The notes under the pieces are model-generated. The model saw nothing but the letters and a program-made list of their open reading frames with translations. It did not search any database and was not told the DNA's origin. DNA of 64,000 nt, from contig JAEPOG010000001.1 of assembly GCA_017643025.1 (NCBI GenBank), positions 434,001-498,000 on the forward strand, in the 5' to 3' direction. Made by a program: the position numbers and the translations under genes. Below, piece by piece: positions 9,501 to 17,388 of the stretch (position 1 is its first letter; each line of letters starts with the position of its first letter). Source of the stretch: Rhizobiaceae bacterium (GTDB lineage: Bacteria > Pseudomonadota > Alphaproteobacteria > Rhizobiales > Rhizobiaceae).

Positions 9501-10820
9501 ATCGTCCATTTCGACGGCGGGATCCGGTTGGGAAGCAAGCTCGACGTGGGTGTTCCCGTGACGGCTCTGGCGTGGTCTCCCGAAGCAGAGGTGATAGCCT
9601 ACAGTTGCGCCAACAACTGGATTTGCCGGGCGGCTGCCGGCGACAGCGAGCAGTTCGTGCCACTGCGGCCGCTCATGGGAAGCGACAGCCCAACAACCGC
9701 GCTTCGCTGGTCGCCGGGGGGGGACCTGCTGACGTCGCTGCACGCGGACGGCGAACTGCGCCTGTGGCGGCACGAGCCCCGCAATCCCGTCCTCGATGTC
9801 GTGCTATCGACGGGCGGAACTCCGCTATCGGCGATAGCCGTTTACCCGCCGACCGGGCTTGTTGCCGCCGGGGACAACGAAGGCGCGATCTGGATACTGC
9901 CGCAAGGCGGCGGGCGGGAAAGGCTGGCGCCTGCGGAGTCGACGCGCACGGCGGTAAAGCACATCGCTTTCAGCGACAATGGTGACCTGGCTGTGGCGCG
10001 AACCGGCGGGACAGTTGAAGTCAGGAGTGGACAGAACCTCGAGAACAGTCGGATTGTTACCTCGCTTGGTGATGTCCAGCGCGTTGCCTGGGTAGGTAAC
10101 CGCGTTGCCGCTTCCGGATCGAAAGACAGTTTCGCTGTTGTGTCTCAGAGCGGAGACACTAGAAGAATCGCCACGGAATCGACCGCCGACGGCCTTCTTG
10201 GCCTTCCTGACGGGACACTTTTCGCCAGTCATGTCAATGGTTCGATCCGGAAATGGAACGTCGAATCGGGTGACTCTGAAATTGTAGTGACGGCGGAGCG
10301 TGTGGCCGATGGAACGTCGGGGCTCAGCCTTTCTGCTGACCCGTCCGGCCGGTGGCTTACGGCAACGCGTTCCGACCAGGCCCTCAAGCTCTACGATCTG
10401 TCATCGCGAGGCCGTTCTGTCGTTCTCGACATCTTCAGCAGCGGCAGCAAGACAGTCGCGTTTTCGCCGGACGGGCGCCGGCTGGCGCTGCTTGGTACGG
10501 AGGGGCAGATTTATGTCTGGCGCTTCGATGCCGAAAACGGTGACTCTGAACTGATCGCATCCGTTCCGGCCGTGCCGCAGACCGCGCGTGCCCGCGCCGA
10601 GCAGGCTGCGCCGCGACCGGCGAGCTGGCTCCAATGGTTGGACGCGGACCGTTTGGCGATCGCGACCGCTTTCGGCGATGTCCTTCTGCTTAATCTGAAC
10701 GAGGCTGCCTGGGACGACAATCTGTGCGCGATAGCGTTGCTCGATCAGCCGGCCGCGACGCTCGGCGGCAATGCCGCCATCCCCGCGGAATTTGAGCGCG
10801 AATGCGCCCGCCGAAATTAA
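6546..10820 (+). CDS. DUF4062 - STAND NTPase - TM - WD40 protein
   Basis: This 1424-residue protein has four parts. Residues 1-170 match the DUF4062 type (YKLFLSSPSDVANERDAV, then CDLVVCIFWKRLGSELP), a putative effector domain with a TIR-like fold. Residues about 195-600 form an nSTAND1-type NTPase, with SPFRGLKPFD, FFGRSRE, the P-loop GASGSGKSS near 238 and a Walker B-like LLLTDQLEEVF near 354. A transmembrane helix follows RRIRR at about 680-705. The rest (about 750-1420) is a WD40-type propeller, with WSPEAEVIAY, WSPGGDLLTSL and FSPDGRRLALLG. The positive charges before the helix predict the propeller to lie outside the cytoplasm. STAND proteins with N-terminal effectors are common in bacterial conflict systems. 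The start is GTG, 24 bp after the WG gene. A defence or envelope-sensing role is inferred. Confidence 0.85.
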   Translation: MSYKLFLSSPSDVANERDAVRRVVDRINAEHGDDPPFELIRWEDWYYTAESTFQDQIDKPSTCDLVVCIFWKRLGSELPEAYRRSDGTLPTGTEYEFEEALQNAARSPGKVPDILVYRNRSEVFFAATTHEFENAQLQRFLTFWKRWFQSEQGHFVAAFQNYDAVNEFERLFELHLRQWLARRRGDVVWTSGSPFRGLKPFDVEHEPIFFGRSRETARIRARFLANAVSGIRFLTIAGASGSGKSSLARAGLLAQLIQPGGMGEIAGFARWAAVTPSSLSPDGREWADGLAQVFFTTLGPGLQEGDFGTPELLAAQIARGGSEAAAPIARALERMKASDTELARASGSLPGAFLLLTDQLEEVFAWERSDAERFLSFLEALARFSAPLFVIATLRSDFRHRIADYEPLARLAAIGEPQAPGEHDRVVDLASPSARDVGEMIVGPARAAGLRYEMRDGRDLQATIESETSTNSLPALQMLLSELYQRRDKDDLLLLSAYDQLGGVAGVMAARGEEVLDGLSVETRAAFPQLFRALIAWNASGGPAVSRTLMLDALQEGTPVHRLALALRDATLLSSDEGRLRIAHESLITGWQRLDDLFRDEQRLFEVRERLQAWQRKYEEVEPSATTARRERLLQGFQLQEGRDLVVKWGASTLETTAPGLAAFVAASHSHERTRRIRRVAVVVSFAAVVVALLGTAGWFGAAKLDAEHQASIRLNLGRAEAALRERRWVDAVIAAAAARRLEDNAETRSVLLTALSEHSPHLVSVIQPDGLATHWTGEASAAVLAKAGALVEMDATGIRETAVQPQQPGSPLIRELSGNQSGYLALRQDGALFALPRTVGDSRWTEIAPASGHWLSYDHQAELRVTPEGSLSAMADLAKGAVLRSCTIASPPSCQVERISGPAQVVAFSHDGARLAVVHADQGRPQLDILNATTRTVDASVTLSDEQPLNAYLSLAWSHTGDMLALGTRPGPSSSAVPEAGSIRIVHFDGGIRLGSKLDVGVPVTALAWSPEAEVIAYSCANNWICRAAAGDSEQFVPLRPLMGSDSPTTALRWSPGGDLLTSLHADGELRLWRHEPRNPVLDVVLSTGGTPLSAIAVYPPTGLVAAGDNEGAIWILPQGGGRERLAPAESTRTAVKHIAFSDNGDLAVARTGGTVEVRSGQNLENSRIVTSLGDVQRVAWVGNRVAASGSKDSFAVVSQSGDTRRIATESTADGLLGLPDGTLFASHVNGSIRKWNVESGDSEIVVTAERVADGTSGLSLSADPSGRWLTATRSDQALKLYDLSSRGRSVVLDIFSSGSKTVAFSPDGRRLALLGTEGQIYVWRFDAENGDSELIASVPAVPQTARARAEQAAPRPASWLQWLDADRLAIATAFGDVLLLNLNEAAWDDNLCAIALLDQPAATLGGNAAIPAEFERECARRN

Positions 10821-11030
10821 GGGTCGTTTCGGAGTATCAGCCGGCCGGCATTTTGGGTTGCTGAATCCTAGTGGGACCGCGCGCCCGTCTACTCGCGGTG
10901 ATCCCCGATATGACCGAGCAGCGGAGTTGGCTGAGCAGGCGTTATCTATAATGGCTGCTCTGAACGCATGCATGAACAAGATGCGGCAATTCATTGAAAT
11001 CATTGGTGAGTTCGCAGGAAACACCTCGAG

Positions 11031-11681
11031 CTAAGGAAGGCAGCCTCGCAAGATCACCTCCACGATTGTTTCGCGGGCATCGGTGTAGTCGGTACGGCGG
11101 AGCGCGGGCCGCTCGAGTGTAATGGCCGCGACCTCTGCCGAGTCGGCGTAGAACTGCGTCGAAGCCCAGAGCATTATGAAGAAGTGCTTCGGGTCGACCT
11201 TGCGCAGCTTTCCCTCGCGGATCCAGTTATCCACGACCTCCACCCGCTCGCGGGTAACTTCCTGGATATGACGGCGCTGGGTTCGGGAAAGGAAACCGCC
11301 TCCGCGCAGCATCTCGTTCGCAAAGAAGCGTGATTCAACAGCATTTTGACGGGAATAGTCGAGCTTGGCGGCGATGTAATCGGCTATCGCTTCGCGCGGT
11401 TCGCGGTCGGCACGTATGTGCTCCAGCGCAATGTCCCAGCCGGCGAGCAACCGCTCGATCAGCGTCGCGTAGATCGCCTCCTTGGTCTCGAAATAGTAAT
11501 AGACGTTGGCCTTGGGCAGCTTGCTGGCCTTGGCTATTTCGGCAATCCGTGTCCCGTCAAAACCCTTTTGGGCGAACAGGTTTACGGCCGCCTTGAGGAT
11601 TGCCGCCTCGTTGCGTGCGCGGATGCGCTCCTCAGGCGCCTTGGCCGTCTTTCGACCGGCCGTAGCTCTGTCCTGCGTCAT
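11031..11681 (-). CDS. TetR-family regulator, RutR-like
   Basis: This 216-residue repressor has an N-terminal HTH (ILKAAVNLFAQKGFDGTRI, then KLPKANVYYYFETKEAIY). Its C-terminal ligand domain looks like RutR, seen in LEHIRADREPREAIADYI, RFFANEMLRGG and HFFIMLWASTQFYAD, which parallels the RutR segment MIWASTQHYAD. E. coli RutR senses uracil and thymine. The ATG at 11681 is preceded by GGAGGGG; longer in-frame starts are less likely. It is divergent from a catabolic operon, and the intergenic region contains two boxes close to the published RutR consensus. It probably represses that operon and itself, with a pyrimidine-like inducer. Confidence 0.85.
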   Translation of the reverse strand: MTQDRATAGRKTAKAPEERIRARNEAAILKAAVNLFAQKGFDGTRIAEIAKASKLPKANVYYYFETKEAIYATLIERLLAGWDIALEHIRADREPREAIADYIAAKLDYSRQNAVESRFFANEMLRGGGFLSRTQRRHIQEVTRERVEVVDNWIREGKLRKVDPKHFFIMLWASTQFYADSAEVAAITLERPALRRTDYTDARETIVEVILRGCLP

Positions 11682-11764
11682 GCACACCCCTCCGGTTTGC
11701 CGTCGGACGCATTTCATACATGGCAGCCGCCATGTTTTCCAATCGATTGCGGTCATGCAAGAAA

Positions 11765-11817
11765 CTGACGTTTTGGTCAAGAAATTGCGATTCAGAAGTT
11801 GACTTTCTGGTCAACTT
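11765..11817. promoter_or_regulatory. Two RutR-like operator boxes
   Basis: The second box, 11799-11814, reads TTGACTTTCTGGTCAA. It matches 10 of the 12 specified outer bases plus the spacing of the RutR consensus TTGACCANNTGGTCAA and is embedded in 8-bp perfect inverted arms (11796-11803 and 11810-11817). A weaker box, CTGACGTTTTGGTCAA, lies at 11765-11780, 34 bp away. Both lie between the RutR-like gene and the operon start. TTGACT at 11799-11804 could also serve as a -35 element, so binding would block the rightward promoter. Confidence 0.75.
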
Positions 11818-11852
11818 TTGGATTCGTAAACATGCGACTGGGGTGAGGATGA

Positions 11853-12701
11853 ATGACCGTTCGACTTGTCGATGCGTTGCGTGAGACGCTGGAGGGGTGG
11901 ATCGACGACCTCCCCGCAGTCTGGCGCACGGCGTTGGGCCCGGTCGAACTCGGCTTTGCAGACAGCGACGAAAGCCTTGAGCTTGAAATCTGGGAGCCGA
12001 TCTTCCCGCCGCGGCGGGGCCGGACCTTTCCCGGCGCGCCGGCGGGCGCGCACATGTTGCGCGCATTCGATCGGATCGCGCCGGATGACGTGCGCTGCGT
12101 GGTGCTGGGTCAGGACCCGTATCCCGAGCCCGGTTTTTCCACGGGGCGCGCATTCGAGTCCGGAAATGTCGCCGAATGGCGCGAACTCGACAAGATGTTC
12201 TCCAGGAGCGTCCGCGCCTACATGCAGCAGATTTGTGCCGCGCGCACCGACCGGCCTGAACTGGCGTCATCATTCGCGGCATGGCCGTCCCTGCTGGCAG
12301 AGATCGAAGCGGGCTCGGTCGAACTTGAGCCCCCAAGTGCCATAGCGGACCGCTGGGAAGACGAAGGCGTATTGCTGCTCAATTCGTCGCTTACCCTCTC
12401 GCGTTTCGACAGGGCGATCGATCGCCACCAGTCACACGGCCATCTGCCGGTGTGGCGTCCGCTGATGCAAGCCGTCCTGAAGCATCTCGCCGCCGCGCGG
12501 AGGCCAATCGTCTTCCTCGCATTCGGCGACGTCGCTGCGGAGAATCTGCGCCTGGCCGGAGTGCACGAACCGGCAGCGCCGCAGGCGGCCATCCTGCGTC
12601 CGCATCCCGCCGCGGCGGACGAACTCCTTTCACTCGAAAACCCATTCGTGGCCTGCAACCGCCATCTCGCGGACGCTGGTGTCGCGCCGATTGCCTGGTA
12701 G
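11853..12701 (+). CDS. Uracil-DNA glycosylase superfamily protein
   Basis: This 282-residue protein has the three hallmark segments of family-1-type uracil-DNA glycosylases. Motif 1 is VVLGQDPYPEPG, keeping the water-activating Asp but with Pro where Ung has His. A central LLLNSSLTL resembles LLLNTVLTV, and RPHPAA takes the place of the HPSPL loop. Ung-type enzymes remove uracil from DNA. This one is the first gene of an operon for nucleoside uptake and catabolism, under a RutR-like regulator, which is an odd place for a housekeeping repair enzyme. It could act on free nucleosides, nucleotides or a modified base, or protect DNA while uracil-like compounds are used. The ATG at 11853 lies a few bases after a GAGGA-like site. 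Confidence 0.75.
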   Translation: MTVRLVDALRETLEGWIDDLPAVWRTALGPVELGFADSDESLELEIWEPIFPPRRGRTFPGAPAGAHMLRAFDRIAPDDVRCVVLGQDPYPEPGFSTGRAFESGNVAEWRELDKMFSRSVRAYMQQICAARTDRPELASSFAAWPSLLAEIEAGSVELEPPSAIADRWEDEGVLLLNSSLTLSRFDRAIDRHQSHGHLPVWRPLMQAVLKHLAAARRPIVFLAFGDVAAENLRLAGVHEPAAPQAAILRPHPAAADELLSLENPFVACNRHLADAGVAPIAW

Positions 12702-12705
12702 TCCG

Positions 12706-14340
12706 ATGAGCCAATCCGATTCCTATGACTACATCATCGTCGGCGCCGGTTCGGCTGGGTGCGTACTAGCCAACCGCCTGTCAGCCGATCCCGCCAACCG
12801 GGTGCTTTTGCTGGAAGCGGGCGAACGCGACGGCAACCCGCTGTTTCGCTTGCCGATGCTGATGGGGAAGCTCTTCCAGTCGGGCATATACAACTGGCAC
12901 TATCACACCGACCCCGAGCCCTATCTGAACGACCGGTCGCTTTATTGGCCGCGCGGCAAGGTGCTTGGCGGGTCGTCGACCATCAACGGCATGATCTATG
13001 TGCGCGGAAACCGCCACGACTACGACCGCTGGTCGCAGCTTGGACTTCCTGGGTGGTCGTATGAGGACGTGTTGCCGGCCTTCCGCCGGTCGGAGGGGCA
13101 CATCCAGCGTGATGACGAATTCCACAATGGCGACGGCGAACTGACTGTCTGCCGCGCCCGCGGCAAGAACATGCTGCACAACGTTTTCGTCGAGGCGGGG
13201 ACCGAGGCCGGGTATCCGTCGAACGACGACTTCAACGGCGCGGAACAGGAAGGCTTCGGCAAGTTCGACTTCACCATCAGGGATGGCAAACGCTGGTCCA
13301 CCTCGTTTGCGTTCCTCAGGCCGGTGCTGTCGCGCCCCAACCTGACGGTCGAAACCGAGGCGCTCGCAAAGCGCATCGTCGTCGAAAACGGCCGCGCGGT
13401 CGGCCTCGAATATGCGCAGCGGGGGCGAGACCGAACGGCCCACGCAGACCGCGAAGTCGTGGTCGCCTCTGGTACAGTCAATTCGCCGCAATTGCTGATG
13501 CTCTCGGGCATCGGCCCGGCGCAGGAGCTTGCGGAACATGGCATCGCGTCCGTCCATGACCTGCCCGGCGTCGGCAAGAACCTGCAGGATCATGTCGACT
13601 GCGTGATGGTATGGGAGTGTCCGAAGCCTGTGACGCTCTTCAGCGATCTGCGTGCGGACAAGCTCGTCCTGTCGGTTATCCAGGGCATGCTGTTCGGCAG
13701 CGGCGTCGTCACGACATTCCCATACGAGAGCGGAGCATTCCTGAAATCGCGCGCAGGACTGGATGCGCCCGACATTCAGCTCCATTTCATGCCGGCGCTG
13801 GAAAAGACGGCCAACCTGCATTTCCCGAACCCCTTCCGGAAGAAGGAGGCAGTGGAAGCCAACCACGGCTTCACGCTCCGTGTCGGGCCAGTCAATCCCG
13901 AAAGCCGGGGCGAAATCAGGCTGCGTTCGTCCGACCCGGCGGACAAGCCGCGCATCCGCGCAAACTATCTGCAATCCGATTTCGATCTGCGCACGATGAT
14001 CGCCGGCATCCGGATGACGCGCGAGATTATCGGCCAGAAGGCCTTCGATCCGTATCGCGGCAAAGAGCTCGCTCCCGGCCCTGCCATCGACGATGACGCG
14101 GAGCTGGAGAGTTGGCTGCGCGCGACCGCTATGACGACCTTCCACCCGGTCGGCACCTGCAAGATGGGCAACGACCCAATGGCTGTGGTCGACGCACGGT
14201 TGAAGGTGCATGGCATCGATGGGCTGCGCGTCGCCGACGCTTCCATCATGCCGATCATCTCAAGCGGAAACACCAATGCGCCAGCCATCATGATCGGCGA
14301 GCGGGCATCGGATTTCATTCTCGAGGAGGCCAAGGCGTGA
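12706..14340 (+). CDS. GMC-family FAD-dependent oxidoreductase
   Basis: This 544-residue enzyme resembles choline and alcohol dehydrogenases of the glucose-methanol-choline family. Visible features are the N-terminal FAD-binding IIVGAGSAGCVLANRL and LLLEAG, the GMC signature WPRGKVLGGSSTING, a second signature near SGTVNSPQLLMLSGIGP, and the C-terminal catalytic His in FHPVGTCKMG with the partner Asn in SSGNTNAPAIM. It would oxidise an alcohol group to an aldehyde or acid in the cytoplasm. The start follows the UDG-like stop by four bases. Context suggests the substrate may be a sugar or alcohol group of a nucleoside or related compound, but nothing in the sequence fixes it. Confidence 0.9.
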   Translation: MSQSDSYDYIIVGAGSAGCVLANRLSADPANRVLLLEAGERDGNPLFRLPMLMGKLFQSGIYNWHYHTDPEPYLNDRSLYWPRGKVLGGSSTINGMIYVRGNRHDYDRWSQLGLPGWSYEDVLPAFRRSEGHIQRDDEFHNGDGELTVCRARGKNMLHNVFVEAGTEAGYPSNDDFNGAEQEGFGKFDFTIRDGKRWSTSFAFLRPVLSRPNLTVETEALAKRIVVENGRAVGLEYAQRGRDRTAHADREVVVASGTVNSPQLLMLSGIGPAQELAEHGIASVHDLPGVGKNLQDHVDCVMVWECPKPVTLFSDLRADKLVLSVIQGMLFGSGVVTTFPYESGAFLKSRAGLDAPDIQLHFMPALEKTANLHFPNPFRKKEAVEANHGFTLRVGPVNPESRGEIRLRSSDPADKPRIRANYLQSDFDLRTMIAGIRMTREIIGQKAFDPYRGKELAPGPAIDDDAELESWLRATAMTTFHPVGTCKMGNDPMAVVDARLKVHGIDGLRVADASIMPIISSGNTNAPAIMIGERASDFILEEAKA

Positions 14341-14657
14341 TCGTCGAACACCGCACCTATACGTTCCGGCCGGGCACCGTCGATGGCTGGCTCAAGAAGT
14401 ACGAGGCCGAGGGTCTGCCGGTCCAGAAGCGGCACCTGAACCGCTTCCTCGGCCTCTATGTCAGCGAGATCGGCGCGCTCCACACGACTGTTCTGATGTG
14501 GGGCTACGACAGTCTCGCCGATCGCGAGGCGCGCCGCAACGCGATGTACCAGGACCCCGACTGGCAGGCTTTCATTTCCGGCATCTGGGAGCTCGATGCG
14601 ATCCAGAGCCAGACCGTAATGATCATGAATCCGGCATCGTTTTCACCGGGCGTCTGA
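14337..14657 (+). CDS. NIPSNAP-family protein
   Basis: This 106-residue protein has the NIPSNAP ferredoxin-like fold pattern: IVEHRTYTFRPGTVDGWLKKY at the start, then HTTVLMWGYDSLADREARR and a terminal SQTVMIM. The GTG start overlaps the stop of the oxidoreductase gene and follows GAGGAGG, so translation is probably coupled. NIPSNAP proteins often accompany oxidoreductases or transporters in catabolic operons; their biochemical role is unclear. Confidence 0.85.
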   Translation: MIVEHRTYTFRPGTVDGWLKKYEAEGLPVQKRHLNRFLGLYVSEIGALHTTVLMWGYDSLADREARRNAMYQDPDWQAFISGIWELDAIQSQTVMIMNPASFSPGV

Positions 14658-14730
14658 TCAGCATGCGAACCACGATCAATTGCAACCAGAAGAACCGGGA
14701 ACCGGCACCAATCCAGAGGATGGAACTGAA

Positions 14731-15798
14731 ATGACCAATAATACGAATGCTCTATCGCTGCTCCGCTCGTCGATCGACCGGCGCTCGTTCCTCAAGTACA
14801 GCGCTGGCGCGACCGCTGCCGCGATGACCGGCGCGCTCACTGCGGCCGTTGCGCACGCACAGGGCGGGCTCGTTGCCCTCGTTCACACCCAGGCCGCGGG
14901 CGACGCCGGCCCGGTCGATTCGATGATCGCAAAGCTCACGCAGCTTGCCGAGGAGAAGGGCCTGGAACACCGCGCCATCTACGCACAGGATCCGGCCACC
15001 TACGAGACCATCTTCCGCACGCTGGGAGATGCCGGCGCGGCCGTGGTTGTGTCGACCTTCAATGAGGTCGCCGAACCGTTCAAAGCCGTCGCGCCGGACT
15101 ATCCGGACACGAAGTGGATCCAGTTGTTCGGCGATGCGTTCGAGCCGCCGATCCCGAACGTCGTCACAGTCTCGTACGACTACTACCTCGGCTGCTATCT
15201 CTCGGGCATATTCGCAGGCCATCTCACTAAGTCGGGCAAGGTCGGCTTTATCGGCGGCATTTCCATCCCGCCGCTGAACGCAGACTTCAACGCGCTGAAA
15301 GCAGGCGTTCTCTCGGTCCGACCGGATGCGACGGTTACGGCCGCTTTCGCCGGCTCGTTCCAGGACCCGGCGAAGGGTCAGGAGATCGCGACCCAGATGT
15401 ATTCGGACGGAATCGACTACATCCAGACCGACGCAGCAGCCACCGACTTCGGTATCATTGCTGCCGCCAACGAAGGTGAAGGGCGGCTGGTCAGCACTCT
15501 CGATCCCGCGCAGTTCAAGCTTGGACCCAAATCACTCATCTCGATCGTCGGACTCGATTTCGGCGTTTCGCTGTACAACGAGACAACGAAGGCGCTGGGT
15601 GCCGACTGGAGCGGCGGCTCTCACGTGAATACAGGCCTAGGCACGGGCGTCATTGAGTTCATGCTGTCACCGCTGTTCCAGGAGCAGGGATCGCCGGAGG
15701 TCGTGGCCAAGTCGAAGGAAGCGTTTGTTGCGGTCGAACAGGCTAGAGCGGGCATTCTGGACGGGTCAATCAAGGTGCCGTTCAATACGACGCTCTGA
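14731..15798 (+). CDS. BMP/PnrA-type ABC transporter substrate-binding protein
   Basis: This 355-residue protein starts with a twin-arginine-like signal (DRRSFLKYSAGATAAAM) cut near AHAQG. The mature part resembles basic membrane protein / PnrA nucleoside receptors, with FNEVAEPFKAVAPDYPDTKWI, YYLGCYLSGIFAGHLTKSGKVGF and a terminal ARAGILDGSIKVPF. Such proteins bind purine nucleosides in known cases. It precedes the matching ATPase and two permease genes. The ATG at 14731 directly precedes the signal. The substrate is probably a nucleoside, given the downstream hydrolase. Confidence 0.88.
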   Translation: MTNNTNALSLLRSSIDRRSFLKYSAGATAAAMTGALTAAVAHAQGGLVALVHTQAAGDAGPVDSMIAKLTQLAEEKGLEHRAIYAQDPATYETIFRTLGDAGAAVVVSTFNEVAEPFKAVAPDYPDTKWIQLFGDAFEPPIPNVVTVSYDYYLGCYLSGIFAGHLTKSGKVGFIGGISIPPLNADFNALKAGVLSVRPDATVTAAFAGSFQDPAKGQEIATQMYSDGIDYIQTDAAATDFGIIAAANEGEGRLVSTLDPAQFKLGPKSLISIVGLDFGVSLYNETTKALGADWSGGSHVNTGLGTGVIEFMLSPLFQEQGSPEVVAKSKEAFVAVEQARAGILDGSIKVPFNTTL

Positions 15799-15828
15799 CT
15801 CTTCGTCGTATTCGGGGATCATGCCGTC

Positions 15829-17388
15829 ATGAAGGAGCTGCCGGGCGTTGTCCTTGCCAGCCGCAACGCCACCGTGAGGTATGGCGATGTGGTGGCGCTC
15901 GATGACGTCTCCATTAGCTTTTCCGGCGGCATGATCCACGCCGTTGTCGGCCAGAACGGGGCCGGCAAGACGACCTTTGCCCGGATGGTGTCGGGGTTGG
16001 TACGACCTGCCGAAGGTTCGCTGGAGATCAATGGCAGGTCGATAGCGGGCGGAAACGTCAATGACGCCCGAAGGGCCGGCGTGGAGCTCGTCCACCAGAG
16101 TTTCGCTCTTCCACCATCGTTCACCGTTGCCGAGGCGATGCAGTTCGGAGCCGACGGCGGGCGGCTCTACACGCGCGCCGCGCTCGAACGGCGCTGGCAA
16201 GCGCATCTCGATGCGCTTGACGTCAAGGTTAGCGCTGGGGCGCAGATACGCACGCTGACTGTCGAGCAGCAGCAGGCCGTCGAGATCGCGCGTGCATTGG
16301 TGACGGACGCGAGCCTGCTGATACTGGACGAGCCGACAGCCGTTTTGTCGCCCGAAGGCGCCGAGAAGCTTTTTGAACGCATACGCCGCCTCAGGGAGCG
16401 TGGCGTTACAATCATCCTAATCCTGCACAAGATCCGCGAGGTGCTGGCGGTTTCCGATACAGTCAGCGTCCTGCGTGGCGGTCGGTTGATCGACGGACCA
16501 CTGCCTGTCGCCGACATGGACGCGGAACGGCTCGCTTCTCTCATCATCGGGCCATCCGGTCGCGAGTTCGCCGGGGACGACCTTGAAGCGCTGACCGGAG
16601 CATTGTCCCCGGTCGCGGGTGGAGCGGATAAGACCTCCGCACCGCAATCCGAGATACTGAGCATGAGGGACCTTTCCACGCGCACAGACGGTGACGGTCC
16701 GCCACTCAACTCCGTCGATCTTGCGGTCCATGCGGGCGAGATCGTGGGAGTCGCCGGTGTTGAGGGCAACGGACAGCGCACATTGGTGCGGGCGATATCC
16801 GGGCTTGCCGACATCATGGACGGCTCGCTGGAGATCGACGGGCGCGACATGACCCGCAGTTCGCTGCTCGCGCGGCGCGCGATGGGGCTGCGTGTCATTC
16901 CGTTCGAGCGCAATGTCGAGGGCCTGAGCCTGACAAGTGCGCTTTGGGAAAATTGGTCGGTCGGGCAACTGCTGGGCAGACCCCTCCACGCCGCAATCAC
17001 CCCAAAGGGACTTCGGCAGGGCTGTCGTGCGGCCCTGGACAATTGGGATGTGCGCTACAGCACAGTGGAACAGCGCGCGGGCTCGCTCTCGGGTGGAAAT
17101 GCGCAGAAGGTGATCCTGTCGCGCGAGATGGACGATGCTGCGCGCCTGATCGTCGCCGCACAGCCGACGCGCGGCCTCGACATTGGCGCCACAGCCTTTG
17201 TCTGGGAAGCGATGCGCGATGCGCGTCGCCGGGGCTGCGGCGTTCTCTTTGTTTCCTCCGACCTCGACGAGATCTTCGACATCGCCGATCGCGTTGTCGT
17301 CATGCTTGCAGGAAAGATCGTCGGCGAGTTCCGGGCGCCGTTCGATCTCGCAAGCGTCGGGTCGGCCATGACCGGGGCACGAGCATGA
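15829..17388 (+). CDS. Nucleoside-type ABC transporter ATPase (two ABC domains)
   Basis: This 519-residue protein has tandem ATP-binding domains as in the YufO/NupO group. Domain 1 has Walker A GQNGAGKTT, the Q-loop segment ELVHQSFAL, a signature region LTVEQQQAVEIARAL and Walker B SLLILDEPTAVLSPE. Domain 2 has a degenerate P-loop (GVEGNGQRTLVRA) but a good signature LSGGNAQKVILSREM and a Walker B-like IVAAQPTRGLDIG. This asymmetry is usual for the family. Its stop overlaps the next start in an ATGA arrangement. It would energise import by the two following permeases. Confidence 0.92.
   Translation: MKELPGVVLASRNATVRYGDVVALDDVSISFSGGMIHAVVGQNGAGKTTFARMVSGLVRPAEGSLEINGRSIAGGNVNDARRAGVELVHQSFALPPSFTVAEAMQFGADGGRLYTRAALERRWQAHLDALDVKVSAGAQIRTLTVEQQQAVEIARALVTDASLLILDEPTAVLSPEGAEKLFERIRRLRERGVTIILILHKIREVLAVSDTVSVLRGGRLIDGPLPVADMDAERLASLIIGPSGREFAGDDLEALTGALSPVAGGADKTSAPQSEILSMRDLSTRTDGDGPPLNSVDLAVHAGEIVGVAGVEGNGQRTLVRAISGLADIMDGSLEIDGRDMTRSSLLARRAMGLRVIPFERNVEGLSLTSALWENWSVGQLLGRPLHAAITPKGLRQGCRAALDNWDVRYSTVEQRAGSLSGGNAQKVILSREMDDAARLIVAAQPTRGLDIGATAFVWEAMRDARRRGCGVLFVSSDLDEIFDIADRVVVMLAGKIVGEFRAPFDLASVGSAMTGARA

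Noticed and set aside
12781-14211. A 476-codon minus-strand frame opposite the GMC oxidoreductase
   Set aside because: The plus strand carries all GMC motifs, and the reverse frame shows none.
16944-17384. Long upstream extension of the first permease gene
   Set aside because: That stretch is an out-of-frame reading of the ATPase gene; the ATG at 17385 overlaps the ATPase stop and begins the hydrophobic protein.
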